A stretch of 64,000 nt of DNA from Edaphochlamys debaryana. Its lineage: Eukaryota; Chlorophyta; Chlorophyceae; Chlamydomonadales. Position 1 is the first letter of the stretch. Every line of letters begins with the position of its first letter. The notes beneath the pieces were generated by a model. That model saw only the letters and a list, made by a program, of their open reading frames with translations, did no database searches and was not told the origin of the DNA. The stretch lies in the NCBI GenBank assembly GCA_016858145.1, contig JAEHOE010000004.1, positions 1,550,001 to 1,614,000 on the forward strand. Direction: 5' to 3'. Shown in pieces: positions 46,025 to 58,900 of the stretch. Both the position numbers and the translations under genes were made by a program.

Positions 46025-49000
46025 TCACAGCTTGGCCAGCATGGCCTTGATCTGGGGCACCACCTGGCCCGTGTACTTGTGGATCAGCTCCTGCGGTTGG
46101 CGGTTGGGGCAGTGACCGTTAGTTCTGACCATCCGCATTTAGAAGGGCACCGGTTAGACTCTGCCACTGCCTTTGCGCTGCGAGCCCCGCCTCCCCATCG
46201 ACTGCCCCAATGCAACTGACAATTGCCTACAAGAAGGGCATAGAAAAGCTGCCTTTGCGCTGAATCGCCATCGCTTGCCCCAAGCCAGCCACCCGTCCGC
46301 CAGGCGTTGGCAGTTGGCACCCTGCCATCCCTCCACGCAGCCTTCCCTGAACCCCCTCCCTTCTCCCCTTGCTTCTCCGCACGCACCTGCGGGCTCTCCT
46401 GTGCCGGTTTCTGCGCCTCGCCACCCGCCGGCGCCACAGCCGCAACGCCCAAGGCCACCTCAAGGCCCATCATGTCGGGGTACCCCCCGCCCCTGCCGCC
46501 GCCGTAGCCGTAACGGCCGCCGCCCCGGCCGCCGCGGCCCCGGCCCCGCTGCGCCGCCGCCTGCTGCTGCATCTGCTGCATCTGCTGCTCGCGTTGCTCC
46601 CGCTGGCGGCGTGCCACGTCAGCAGAGGCCGCCAGCAGCGCAATCCAGTCGTCGCACTGCCGCTCCAGCTCGGCCCGTTTGAGGCGGAAATGGTTTCGGA
46701 GCACGTCTGTGAAGGTGGAGCCGCCTGAGGACAGGGGATCAGCAAAGAATCGAGATGAAACGGCGAGGCTTACGGTGGGTTATATAGAGTGGCGAGCCTG
46801 CAGTCTGGAATTGGGGCCAGCATTGCGTTGGAGGTACCCCTCAAAGCCCAGCGTGGTTAGCCTTAGCCCGCACCCCGTTTCCCCCCACCACCACGGCTGA
46901 GCACCCGCACGCACCCGCGAACGCTGTGTTGGTGCTGGCGCCAGTCAGCATCTTGAGCGCGGGCAGGATGGCGAAGGCCAGCGTGTTGTACCGCTGTACG
47001 GCATGGGGACAAGTGGCGGCGGCACGTTGGTTGGCGGTCAGCGGTGAGCTGTCAGGACTAGGGGCAGGACATGAGGTCAGCGCAGAACGCGGAGGGCCGC
47101 CTGGGCGGACGCAGCAGTGCGCCGTGGGCCCAGGGTCGAGCCCGTGGGGCAAGCACGGCATACACGCCTGCGTGCTGCGGGGCCACACACGCCTGCTCCT
47201 CGCGATTCCTTGCTTGCTTGCCGCTTACGTGACGCACTGGCACATCGGATATACCCGTGCATCTAAACACGCCGGACTGCTGCACCCAGCTCAGGCTCCA
47301 TGCGCTGACCCAGTCCAGTGGCCGAGTGTGCTGGGGCCAGGGTTGAGCCCTCACACGACCCACACACCTGGGTTTGGCTTCGGGCTTCCGGTTCCGCACC
47401 CCGGGACAGGCCGGCTGTCTGCCGCACCTACGTGTCCCGGCTTACACAAGCAGCTCTGCACACACCTGGGAGTTGGCGTAGTCAGCCGCCTGCTGGCGCC
47501 CCGACGCCGACCCCGCCTGGGCCTGCGGGACGGGTACAGGTCAATCGGGAGGGGGGCATAAGGGCCTGGTGTTTCGGCTCTCAACGGAGCGGCTCCTGAG
47601 CGGCCGATGAGCGGAGTGCAGTACGGAGGGCCCGCAAGGAGCATGCAACACGGACAGCAGTACGGACAGCGGTACGGACTGTTACGGCACCGAGGAGCGC
47701 AGGCTGCATTTGCGCGGGCCAGCTGCGTGCGGTAGGTGCTGACGAGTGGGGGTTCAGGGCGCTGGTCCTGGTGCATGCCTGAACCTGGGGCTTGGCGGTC
47801 GCTGAGGAGTGGGAGGGTAAGGCGCTGTCCCCCGTGCATGCGTGCGTGCGCGGTGGGGCCATGCGAGCCTCACCTCCCAGCCTGGCTCGTTGTAGTAGGG
47901 GTCAGAGACCAGGATCATGCTGTGGATGGACACCAGCACCTGACAGGGGGGGAGGGGGGGGCGACGAGGGACGCGGGTTAGGTGGGAGAGGGGCTATGCT
48001 GACCAGGTCAGGAGGCCTGACAGGGGGAGGAGGGAAGGGAAGGGGATGAAACAAGGCAACCAGGAGAGGTGGCGTTGGTCAAGGGCCCCCGCCCCCACGA
48101 AGCCTGCACCTCCGCCACCCCCTCCCCACCTGCAGCAGGGTAGACCTGCCCGGCTCCCATGAGGGGCCCTGCCACGTGCCCAGCAGCGACAGGCACACCT
48201 GGGGCAGTTGGTGGGGGGGGTGGCAGCGGTGGGAGGGCGGGTGGGTACGTGTGAGGCACGCATTAGGTGGTCGGAGATCTAGTGTGTGCCGGTGAGGTAG
48301 GTGGTCGGATGGCGTGGGTGGGGCCACGGTGGGGTTGGACGGGTACGTCAGGGGTTTAGCACTAGACTGAGGTCTGCGGCCGGCAGGCTCACGCAGCCGT
48401 TGGTGTAAACCGCAGCAGGACCAGCAACGGCGTCCTGCCTCTGCGTTAGCGGGCTGGACCCATAATGTTCGCCCCCCCCTCCGTATGCTCCGGTTTGTGA
48501 CCCGTCAAGTCCGGGCCGCTAATCCACCGAGCCATCCTCCGCATGCGGTGCGCGGCGCACCTTGCCCTCTGCGTAGAGGTTGGGGTTGAACCGGACCTTG
48601 CCCCCGCCCGTTGTCAGGAATTGGACCTGGGGGGGGGGATGAGGGGGCGGGAGGAGGGGGTTTCACGTGTGGGCGCGATCTCGGAGGGGCTCAACTTCCG
48701 AGGCCCCCTGGAGCCACTAGCTTCTCCTGGTGCCTGTGTGCTCCCTCTGCTATGCTTGCCATCACCACCACCCACACGCCTTGCCTCCCCCCAACTACGG
48801 CGGCCAGTCCGGCGACTGCTGCGACAGGCCCCCTCGCTCTCCCACCTAAGCCCCACACGGGCGCAAGCCGAGCCCTCCCCCATCAGCACCCGGGACCCAC
48901 CTGCGGCGGCACGTCTGGGTGCTGGGGCGGCAGGAGCCCTCCCCCTCCCCCCTGAGCGCCCTCAAAGATCCCCCCTCCCCCTCCTCCGCTCCCCCCACCC

Positions 49001-52000
49001 CACCCCCTCCTCTTCTCCCCCCACCTGCGGCGGCACGTCCGGGTACTGCGGCGGCAGCAGGATGTCGAAGAGGAAGGGGCCGTTGGCGTAGGGCGTGTCG
49101 GAGGAGGGCAGCAGCAGCGCCCTGGGGTGGGTGGGGGTGGGGGTGGGGAAACGCAGGGCGGTCAGCATGCAGTGGAACAGCCAGAGGGCCTTTCACACGC
49201 TGCCAACAACCGTCCACCTTCCCTCCCCTCGTCCACCGCAATCACCGGACCCGTAGAGATAGATCGTTGTAATGATGTCAGGTGATATTCAAGGAGAGTC
49301 AGCCCCTACCTCAGCACGTCCGCGCGCCCCTCGTCCACCGCCACGAATGCCGCCGCCTCCCAGCCCAGCGGCAGCCCCGAGGCCAGCCCCGCCAGCTCCC
49401 CCGTGATGCGGCGCAGGCGCACGCGCATCTGCTCGCCGCCGGCCGAGGCGCCGGAGGTCTGCTGCCTGGAGGGTGGTGGGGGGTGGTGAGGGGAGTCAAT
49501 GTGCGTTGGGGGTAGGTGTGCTCGTCCCTGCCCTGGTCGCCGGAGGTCCGCTGCCTGCGGTTGGGTGGGGTTGGGTGGTGTGGGTGGTGTGGTGGGTGGG
49601 GGAGGACATGTGGGTTGAGGACGCCCGTAACGAGAATAGGCAGGGTGGAGGAGCCACTGAGCGGTGGGGGTCAGCGCCATGCGTCGACCCCATCGCCCAC
49701 TGAAGGCTGAGGCCAGCGTCCGTAGTGGGCTGCTGTGGGGTCAGCGTCGGAAGTGGGTTCCACAAAGATCTATGGCTGTATGGGGCACAAGCGTCCAGGA
49801 GGTGCAGGTGCGGTGGTGCTTGCGACGCGAGGACATGCGAGCCCCCACCTGAAGTAGAAGTCCTTGAGCAGCGGCACCTCCCGGAACTGCAGCGGCCGCA
49901 TCAGCGCCACGTACTCGGCCTTCTGTACGGCACTCGCCTCGGTCTGGACGGCACCTGCCGCACCGGCACCATTGGCGGCGGCGGCCGCGCCGCCGCGCCG
50001 CGGCCGCTTGGCGGCGGGCTCGCCGGAGCCGTCGGCGTCGTCCCCCACACCGCAAGAGCCGGAGATGGGCAGGAAGGGGGCGAGCAGGCCTGCGTGTGGG
50101 GAGGGGCAGGAATGCCCCTGTCAGGTCGCCTGCGGACTCTTGTGTCGCCCCACACGGCCTGCCTGCAGAGCTGCTCCGAACGGCGCTGTCCCAGCCGGAG
50201 GTATACCGACACGAAACCCGTCTCCCCGACCCGCCCGGCCGTCTCGGCCCCTCATCCACCTGCTGCCCCGCGCCCCCCTCACCCGCCGCACCCGGCACAC
50301 TGCCCCGCGGCCCCCAACTCCCGCCCCACACCCTCCCTCTCACCCGCCGCGCCCCGCATGCTGCCCCTCCACATGTCCACCCCCGCCGCCACCTCCTCCG
50401 CCACGGCCCCCAGCTCCAGGGCCAGGCCCAGAGCGGCGGTGCCGTCGGCGTCCTCCGCCAGCTCCTGAGGGGGCGAAAGGGGGGAAAAGGGGATCGGTGG
50501 GGGGGACGGCGGTTGAGTTGTGTAGCGAGGGAGCTCGCGTGATGGTGGATGTATCGAGTGGACGGAGCGAGAGCATTGCATCGGGGCCGAGATGGGTGCA
50601 CTCCAGCACTTGAGGGGCCTACTACCATTGGCGTTCCTCGCTCGTACCCTGACGCACACCGGCCCCTTCCCGCAGCCCGCTTCGACTCCGCTTCAGCTCA
50701 AGCACTCCCCGCTATCGCGCCCCCTACCATCCCGCCCATCCCCTCCCGCCGCCCACCTGCGCCGCCCGCTTGAACAGCGAGCACTGCCGCCCCAGCGACT
50801 CCAGGACAGACCACAGCGGGGGGTCCAGACCCGGCACCACGCCCGCGCCGCTGCCGCTGCCGCCACTGCCGCCGGCGCCTGCTGCTGAGGTGGCGGCGGC
50901 GGCGGTGGCGGTGGCCGCTGCCTTGGCGGCCGCCTGCGAGGCCTCCGCATCCCGGGGATCGGCTGCGTGTGTGTGTGTAGGGGGGGGGCAACAGGTGAGG
51001 GAGGTCAAGCAAGGGAGGGCGGGCCGGGAATGAGGTGGGGTTCCTGGTCAGCAGAGTGAGGCGTACCAGCGAGGTGCGAGGGCACTGCGTGGGGTTGCGG
51101 GTGATGCCGATGAGAGAACAGAACAGAAGAGGTACCGAGTTGAGAACTGGCGCGTCTGCTCCGGCCCAACCGTATGACTGCTCCTCACCAACCCGTCGGG
51201 AATGAGGTGGGACTCAGCAGAATGGTCAGCAGAGTGAAGCACTGAGGCGAGCTGCGAGGACGCTGCATGAGCCGGCTCCCCATCCCCAGCCCAGCCCCCC
51301 CCCTCGGACCCCCCCACCCGCCGGCAGCAGCAGCAGCTCCAGGAGGCCCATGTTGCTGACCAGGCGCCTGGGGTGGGGGGTTGGGAAATGGGGGTGATGG
51401 ATAGTTGAGAGAAGTGTGGGTCTAGGTGGAACGTGCAAACGGGTCCCATGTCCCATGACAGCTCTGACAACTGTCGGACACCCATGACAGCTCTGACAAC
51501 TGTTGGGCGCCCTCCTGCTCACCGTTCATGTGCGGCCGCTCACACCACCCGCGCCCCCCTACAACCACGGCCCCCACCTCACGAGCGCCAGCACCGCCCC
51601 GTACAGGCCCTGGCGCTGACCCATGTCCATGAGGGAGTCGTTCTGTGGGAGTGAGAGGGAGTTGGTGATTGTAGGTTGGGATTCGGGGTTTGGCGGTTGG
51701 GGGAAGGGGCAGGAGCTGGTAGTTGGCGACCCATGTCCATGAGGGAGTCATTAGTGGGGGGGAGGTTGAGAGCAGGGCGTCAGAGGAGGGTCAAGCAACA
51801 GCGGTTGCGGCCCCAGCGCCCCTCCCACTGCAAACGACCGACCTCCCGCCCCCCGACATATGTCGCAGCCGACGTTTTCGACGGAGCCCCTGCCCCTGCC
51901 CCCGCACTGCACAGCCCAAGCCCCCCCACCTGCAGCAGCAGCCTCAGCACGTACGGCAGCCCTCCCCCCTGGAGTGCCGCCATGAGCAGCGGCGGGGGCG

Positions 52001-53304
52001 AGGCCAGGGAGCCCGAGGGCAGGCAGGCGGCCAGGGAGTCCAGGCAGCGGCGCACCTGAGGGCAACGCGCGGGTCCACGCACACGATTAGCGCTTCACAC
52101 ACATAAACGGATGAAGCTTGTGAGCAGGCAGGCGGAGGTCGTGTGTGCAGCGCAGTAGCGTAGTTGCATGCTGAGAAGGACAGCACCGTACGGGACCAGC
52201 GCGCACCTCTTCATCGCCCTTGCGCTGACGCTCCGCCGCCTCCTTGATCGCCTTGTCGCCGGCGGCGCCCTCGCCGCCGCCGCCGCCGCGCCCGCGGCCA
52301 CCGCCGTACGAGTAATAGTGGTGGGCGCCGCCGCCGCCGTACCCCACGCCCTTGGCCCAGGCCTTGCCGCCCTCGGGGCGATCTGGGTCGTGGCCGCTGC
52401 GCCCCCGCTTCCTCCCCCGGCCCCTCCCCCGGCCCCTGCCGCCCCCGCCCTCGCCCTCGCCGCCGCCCGCCCCCCCTTGGCTGCCAGCGCCGCCAGCGCC
52501 CGAGCCTGAGCCGGATCCGTCCTTGCCGTCCGCCCCAGCGCCGCCCTCGCCCCCGTCCTCCTCCTCCTCCCAGTCCTCCTCGCGGGCAGAGAGCAGCAGC
52601 GCGCGGGTGCGGCGCAACAGGGCCAGGGCCGCGCACGCAGCGTCTGCCTGCGTTTGGAGCGCCTGAAAGGGATGGAAGGGATAGAAAGTGGGGGAAGGGT
52701 GCTGCGTGAGGAACGCGAGAGTCAAGTTTAGGGGGGAGGTAGACGTGCAGGAGGCCAGGGCGGCAGCAGCAGTGCCCGCCAGAAAGTGGAGATTCTGGAG
52801 GGGGGTGCGTGTGGGTTGCGGTGATGTGGGTCGGGTCTCGGGTGCGTCAAGAGGGAGGGGGGATACGGCCGTGTGAAGGCTACGGCAACCCCCATGGTCT
52901 TGGAACCATCACTCAAGGCCAACCCACTTCCGTCAGTAGGCGAACGGTGGTTCAGGCCGTGCCCTCGTGCACTGACTTGCATTGCATGTCTGCGTACAAC
53001 CCAAATCCGCCCGTTCTCCCACCTGCAGCCGGCTTTTCGGCAGAGTGTCCCGATCCGCCACGGTCCGAGGGCAGCGGAGGCACACGAACGCGCAGCCGTC
53101 GCCCACCGCCCGCCGGAGCTGGGCCTTGAGCTCATCTAGCGACCCAGCGTCGCCGCTGCCGCTGCCGGCGCCGCCGTTGCCGGCGCCGCCAGCTCGTACG
53201 TCGATGGCGGCCTGAAGGAGAGCGACCTGGCGTTGCTCTGGGCTGGGGGCAGCGGCAGCGGCAGCGGGAGCGGCTGCCGCCGGGACGGTCGCTGCGGCCG
53301 CGGC

Positions 53305-53335
<31 letters not shown>

Positions 53336-54624
53336 GCGCCGCGCCTGGTGCCTCGGGCTGGCGTATCCGGCTTAGGCAGAGGCGGCGGCGGCGGCGGCAG
53401 AGGCAGGGCGGCTTCGCCCGAGCACGCTAGCGCCGCAAGGGATGGCGACGGCCCTTGGCTGAGCTCCGCCGCTGGCAGCATGCGGGTGTGGCAACCGGGG
53501 CAAGAGGGCGCCAGCGGCAGCGGCGGCGCCGCCGCCCCGGTGTCCTCGGCAGCAGAAGCATTGCCTCCTCCGCGCCGACGGGACTTGCTGCCCCCTGCCC
53601 TAGCCGCCGCTGCCGTCGGCCCCGGCCCGCCGCCGCCGCCCCCCGCCGCGGCCGCCGCACTCTGCGCGACCTTGGCCGCCTTGGCCTCCCGCCGCAGCGC
53701 GCCGCACAGCGTGCCGTACAGGCAATGCGTGCCGTACGGGCCGAGCAGGAGCCTCACGTCCCGACTGCTGAGACTCTTGCCGCAGGCGCCCGCCGGGCAA
53801 GCCAGCGGCGCCGCCAGGTCCAGCAGCGTCAGCCGCGGCGGCGCTGCCGCCGCCGCGCCGCCGTTTGCTGGCGGCGCCGCCGATACCGACGGTTCAGCTT
53901 CCGCGACTGACGCTTGTACGGCAGATCGGAGCCGGTCGGCCAGGGCGCTCAGGGAAACCGAGTGTGCACACTCGTCGAGGGTGTACGACTCCGCCCCTCG
54001 GTCGCCCCCGCCGCTGCCTCCGGCCGCCGAGGAGCCCCCGCCGTTGGCACCCGCTCCACTGCCGCCAACTTCGTATCCTACCAATTCGTTGTCGTCCCAG
54101 CCCGGGGGTGCCGCAGCATCAATTAGCGGCGGCGGAGGCATGGGAGCGTCCGTGAGGTCAACAACGATAGAAGCCGCACCGCTGCCGCCAGAACCGGCTG
54201 CGGCCCCGGCCCCGGTAGCGCCATCGTCGTCGTCATCATCGATGATGGTGACGTCGGCATCGGCGTTCGCGGCCTTGCCCGGCTTTGCAGCAGCAGCGGT
54301 GTTGCGGCCCGCTTTCCCGCCATCCCGGGGCATGTGAGCCATGGCCGCGCTGCTGGGGCCGGGTCCAGCGCCGGATCCGCCTGCCCCGGTCCTAGCCCCG
54401 GTCCTAGCTGCACCGCCTGCGTCATCATCGTCGCCGTCCGAGAGGATGATGGGGCCGTCGGGGTCGACGTCGATGCGCGCGGGATGCCCTGAACCCGGCT
54501 TGGCGGAGGGCCCGGCACCCTCAGCGGTTTCGCGCGCTGTGCCGCAAAGCTCGCAGCTGTCACCGACCGAGTTGATGTAGGTGCACGACGAACAAGCCCA
54601 GTCCACGGAGCCACCAGCGGACAT
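46025..54624 (-). CDS. BIRC6-like ubiquitin-conjugating enzyme (E2) with N-terminal RanBP2 zinc finger, 1286 residues
   Basis: Seventeen exons close in phase: 54624-53023, 52662-52207, 52055-51930, 51642-51578, 51367-51318, 50962-50757, 50464-50344, 50089-49849, 49465-49310, 49121-49025, 48626-48561, 48198-48130, 47939-47874, 47522-47466, 46993-46915, 46724-46387, 46090-46025. Residues 8-28 are a RanBP2 finger (VDWACSSCTYINSVGDSCEL and CGTAR), a frequent ubiquitin or protein reader. A Cys-rich module follows (ACPAGACGKSLS, SCPGCHTRM, FVCLRCPRT), possibly zinc-binding. The C-terminal E2 fold matches BIRC6: [56 protein letters not shown] with the catalytic Cys after GKV, SDPYYNEPGWE, FRLKRAELERQCDDWI. 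BIRC6-type enzymes attach ubiquitin without a separate E3. No BIR domain is seen. An open stretch at 52800-52663 could add an exon. Between these motifs lie Gly/Ser/Ala linkers and a nuclear-signal-like KRPRR. Confidence 0.82.
48897..49557. repeat. Duplicated splice-border segments in the E2 gene (exons 10 and 11)
   Basis: CCACCTGCGGCGGCACGTC at 49021-49039 (end of exon 11 plus donor) recurs at 48897-48915. CGCCGGAGGTCTGCTGCCTG at 49449-49468 (acceptor plus start of exon 10) recurs with one change at 49538-49557. A third case is 51618-51639 (start of exon 5), identical to 51728-51749. Confidence 0.8.
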
Positions 54625-55981
54625 CCCGCTCTCGCGAAAGCGGACCTTGCCCAGGGCAAGACCCCTTTACGAGCTATCCTTGAACTCTACACGCTGCAGC
54701 TGCATAAAAAGAGAAGCAGGTGGCGTCTTGGCGACCACGGTCGAGAACTTGTGCGTCTTTGGCGGGAGAGCGTCAGATCGCTCGTTGAGTGCTTGCAATA
54801 AGGGTTGCACAGAAGGAGTTCTATTTCAGCGTGGCGCGGACGCGCTGTCCTGCTTTGGCCAGGGCGTTCGCATACCCCGTCGAGCCTTTGTCGCTAGCAA
54901 ACTGTGCTAGTCGAGACGCAGCTGGGAGCAAGCAAGCAATAAGAAGCAGAACTTCAGGCTTGTCGATCAGGTGCGAGCTCGGAACAATCAGGGGTCCGCC
55001 GTGGCACGCGTGCTGACACGCTGTGCGTGCGGGCTCGACGCCAAGGCTCCTTCACCCGCCCTCCTGGCAATGCCCCCGCCACCAGCAAGCCACCCCTCCT
55101 GCAGGATACAAGAGTACATGTGTCCTCCAACTGCTGGGCTTGGAGGGGTTGGGCAGAGGCCTGGTACAAAGCGATGCGTAGCGGTAGTAGCGGACAACAC
55201 CGAACCAGCCCTGTGCGAGGAGAAACGGCGGAAGAGTGGTCGAGGGGATAGTGGCCGGGCCACAGGGATCAGGCCCCCCTACGCCAATCAAACTTGACCT
55301 CTGAGGCATGTAAAGGGTTAACCGGCCAAAGGGCTCAGACCTCGTAGGTGAGCACGGACCGGCTGTTGGAAGCGCTGTAAGAGGTGGGTGCTTGCTTGTG
55401 TGCCATATAGTGTATGCGGTGCAGGCTGTGGGTCAGGGGTTGGACGGGGAAGGTGGGGACACCATGGCGTGAAGGCGTGCGTGGCGCGGAGGGTCGCGGT
55501 GAAGGAGGGGAAGAGGGGCACAAGGGGCATGTCCTTCCCACACGTTCCAACTGCCGCCGGGAGCATGCGCGTCGGCTCCATGGTCTACAAGGCAAGCCTG
55601 ACTCTTGGTAATGCATCGCGGGTGCGGGGAAAGGGCTGGAGGTGCAGAAACGAGGAAGAATGGCCGCGGGGAAGACAGCGGAAGGAGGTCGCGGCACGGC
55701 CCCTTCGATCCATGTTCTGCGTTCGGAACGCTGGACAGCAGCAGTGTATAATGCGTGCGCGCTTACTCTAATCCAGTCAGGTCCTGATGCAACTCGGTCG
55801 ACTTCATGCGCGCTCTGGTGCCCAAACGAGCCGGTCCCTGCCCAGACGGCTCTACATCGGACACATACCGAGACCTAGAGCTACAACTGTTCCAGCAAGA
55901 TGGACTAGACGTGCGGGCACCCGTCCGCGAGAGTGCAGCTGCGCCTGTGCAGCGACCCGAGCGTTTCGACCATCAACGTTA
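54625..55981. other. Divergent intergenic region between the E2 and the FHA/PP2C gene
   Basis: Both flanking genes start here, so promoters are expected. A minus-strand frame ending SNSRSVLTYEV at about 55338 has an acceptor-like CTTACAG before it, and a plus-strand frame crosses 55529-55609 to a GTAATG donor. Neither extends into a credible gene model. Confidence 0.4.
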
Positions 55982-58900
55982 ATGCCCGAGGGAGCTTGGG
56001 ATTTTAGTATGGCCATCAGCAGCCTCTGCTCTCGGCTGCTGGTAGCCGCGGGGGCAGTCTTGCTTTCGGTGGCAAGCTGGTTCTCCTGGCGACGTCGCCC
56101 GCCCGGACCACCGGTACGCAAAGCACGAGTAGAGTCACTTGCATGCAAAGTCGCGACCAGGTAGCTCACGGGCGCTTCCCTCGCAGGGGCTGGGCGGCAT
56201 CGTGCCGGAGCGTCAGGCGCTGCTCGCTCACGAAGACCGGCCCAAGGAAGAGTCCGCGAGCACCAGCAGGCCGTCTGCAGCCCCAGTAGAAGGCAGTTAC
56301 GAAGCGCCTGCGGCCAGCTCCGCGCCCGTGTCCGCCGAGGATGTGGTCATGGCAGCAGCCGAGCCTGGCCCCTCCCGAGCCCCCGCGGCCCCGGTCCCGC
56401 CCAAACCTTCCCCCGCCGAGTCGTCGGAGCCTGCTGCTTCGGGGCAGGGTCCAGCCGGCAAGAAGCGGCCGGCCGAGCCACGGCCCGAGGATGAGGAGGC
56501 CATTAAGGCCCGCTTCAACGAGGAGCTGGGGCCCGTGCCCCCCCGCTTTGCCGTCCGCAAGGAGCCCGCTGCCACCGTCGCAGCGCCTCGCGAGGGAGCC
56601 TCAGGTGGCATGGTCTCGCTACAGGAGCTACTCGACGAGCAGTTCGGGCCTCCCAAATTCGCGGTCCCCAAGAAGCCCGACCAGGCTGGGACCGGCGCCG
56701 AGGCGGGCGCGGGATCTGGATCTGGATCCAAGATCCTGACGCTCGTGGTCACGCACGGCCCTGAGGCTGGGAAGCGCTTTGTTGCTGACAACACGAGCAC
56801 GGAGGTAGGGCACGTGCGGGGGTTGTGTGTGGGGTGGCACGGAGGCTGGCTGTGGGGGCCTACGAAGCGGACTTCAGCTCGTCTTGGCTTCCACGCATGC
56901 GGCAGTCTACTGGAGGAGGCACTAGGGCATTGGGGATACATAGCCTGCCGCCTCTCCTACCCCGCCCTTGCTGACGTCAACACCCGCGACGGTTCACCTT
57001 CAGTTCCTTCCCCCAACCCATCCCCCCGCCATCTTTCCCGTCTGATCTGCAGTACGTCCTGGGCCGCCTGCCCGACTGCGCGTTCCAGATCCTGGATCAG
57101 GAGATCAGTGGGCGGCACGCGGCGATCCGCTGGCACGCGGGTCAGGGGCGCTGGATGCTGGTGAGGGGCCCGGGCTTGGGGGACACGGGGACTCCGATGA
57201 GGAGGGAGGGAGGGACAGAATTTGAGGCACTGTGCATGTGCATGGGTTCTTGTCGTGGCAATAATAGGTGAGGTCAACTGGAGCTTCAAATGGGATACAC
57301 AAGCACATGGCCTTCGGTTTTGCGGGCGCGGGCGGGCGCGTGTGTCTCGATTACATTCAGCAGTCCAGCGCTGGACAAGGGACAGCGGCACACAGAGACT
57401 ACCAAAAGGCGGCAGGAGCTGCGTGCGCTGCGGGGTCCAGGGGCAGTGCGTGACGTGGTGTGGTATGGGATGGGATGTGGGGAGCGCGGGAACGCGTCGG
57501 AAGCTGCCGGCACCTGACGTGGCCGCCCGTGCTGCGCAGCTGCGCCGCCCCTGCCCCGCCTCCGCACCTGCCTGCGCTGCCGCTGTGCACCGACTGACCC
57601 ACACTAGCCCCACTGCCGGCTGCTGGGCTCTAGGGCTCGAGGGCGATCAGCGGGCTGCCATGTCAGCACGACACGCTCTCACCACCTCTGGCACAGTGCA
57701 CATTCCCGTGCTTCCTCACACGGACGCACTCGGGACCGTCTGCCCTGCGCTCACTTGAGCCTCAAGTCCACGTGTTCAGAGCCGTGCTGCCTCACCCGCA
57801 CCCGCATGCAGCCGTACACCGTGCTGACCCCCCGCTTTCCCTCTCCGCCCCCCCCTCCCAGCACGACGTGGGCTCCCTCAACGGCACCTCCCTGGGAGGG
57901 GCGGCCATCGGAAAGGACTACAAGGTGGGGGTGCTCAGGGGTGGTGTTGAGGTGTTGAGGTGTTACGGGCTGCTGGTGTAAGCCAGGGGAACGTAGTCCC
58001 GGGAGCGTGGTGGGGAGTCAGGGAAACACAACCAGGTGTGTGGTTGTGGGGCCTGCCTGCCGGCTCGACTGTGTTGGCTCAACACCCACCAATCCACCCG
58101 CCCACCCCCCGCCCTCCAGGTCCCCGGCCCCGAGCACCCCCTGCTCGACGGCTCCCTGGTGGATCTGGGCAGTGCCACGCGCCTGCGGGCCGAGCTGGGG
58201 GGCGCAGGTGGGGGGTTGGAGGGTCCGCATGGAGGGGCTGAAAGGGGTGACAGGGAAGGGGGAGAGTGGGCGAGCAGGACGATGGTAAACCCTCTGGAAA
58301 AGCTGAGGGAGAAGGGTGGCTGGTGGCTCGACGGTCAAGGGGTGCTGTCTCACCCTCTTGCGCTCTTTGACGGCCCCGTGAACCCATTTTTACCCCACTC
58401 CTCGCCCTGGCGACCCGCTGCCACCGCAGCGCCCCTCCCGGACGAGGCTTCCCTCTCGCCCGGCCGCGCGGGCGGCTGGGCCGACTCGCCCCCCGCCCCG
58501 CAGCCCGCCTCCCCCATCGGCCCCCCCGAGGAGGTGGACGTCCCCGCGCTGGGGCTGCGCCTGGCGGTGCACAACCGGGTGAGGCCGGGTGTGGTGTTAG
58601 GCGACGAGGAAACTGTAAGCAAGCGGAAAGCCCGGCGAGACTCCGAAGGTGTGATTAGCTCCGCGAAGTGCCCGCCCAACCGACTGGTTGTGGTGTGTGT
58701 GGGGGGTGCTCGTGTAGGCCGGAAAACCGTATTTCGTGACCCTATGGTAGAAACGAGTAATGCGAACTCCAAAGAGCAGATAGTGAGACGCCGGGTGAGG
58801 CTGGGTGTGGTGTGTGCTGATTCTATGTTAGCAACGAAGAGCTAACCCAAAAAGGAAAGGCGGGCCCCTGGCTGAAGCGGGTGGGGCTGCGCCTGGCGGT

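Noticed and set aside
48480..48540. tRNA-like sequence in an E2 intron (TGGCTCGGTGGATTAG on the minus strand)
   Set aside because: No B box and no cloverleaf could be drawn.
53348..54337. 329-residue plus-strand open frame opposite the E2 first exon
   Set aside because: It is the antisense shadow of a GC-rich coding exon whose minus-strand product has a clear RanBP2 finger and Cys motifs.
55335..55697. Small minus-strand gene ending SNSRSVLTYEV
   Set aside because: One plausible acceptor and stop, but no upstream exon with coding character or a start in a good context could be joined to it.
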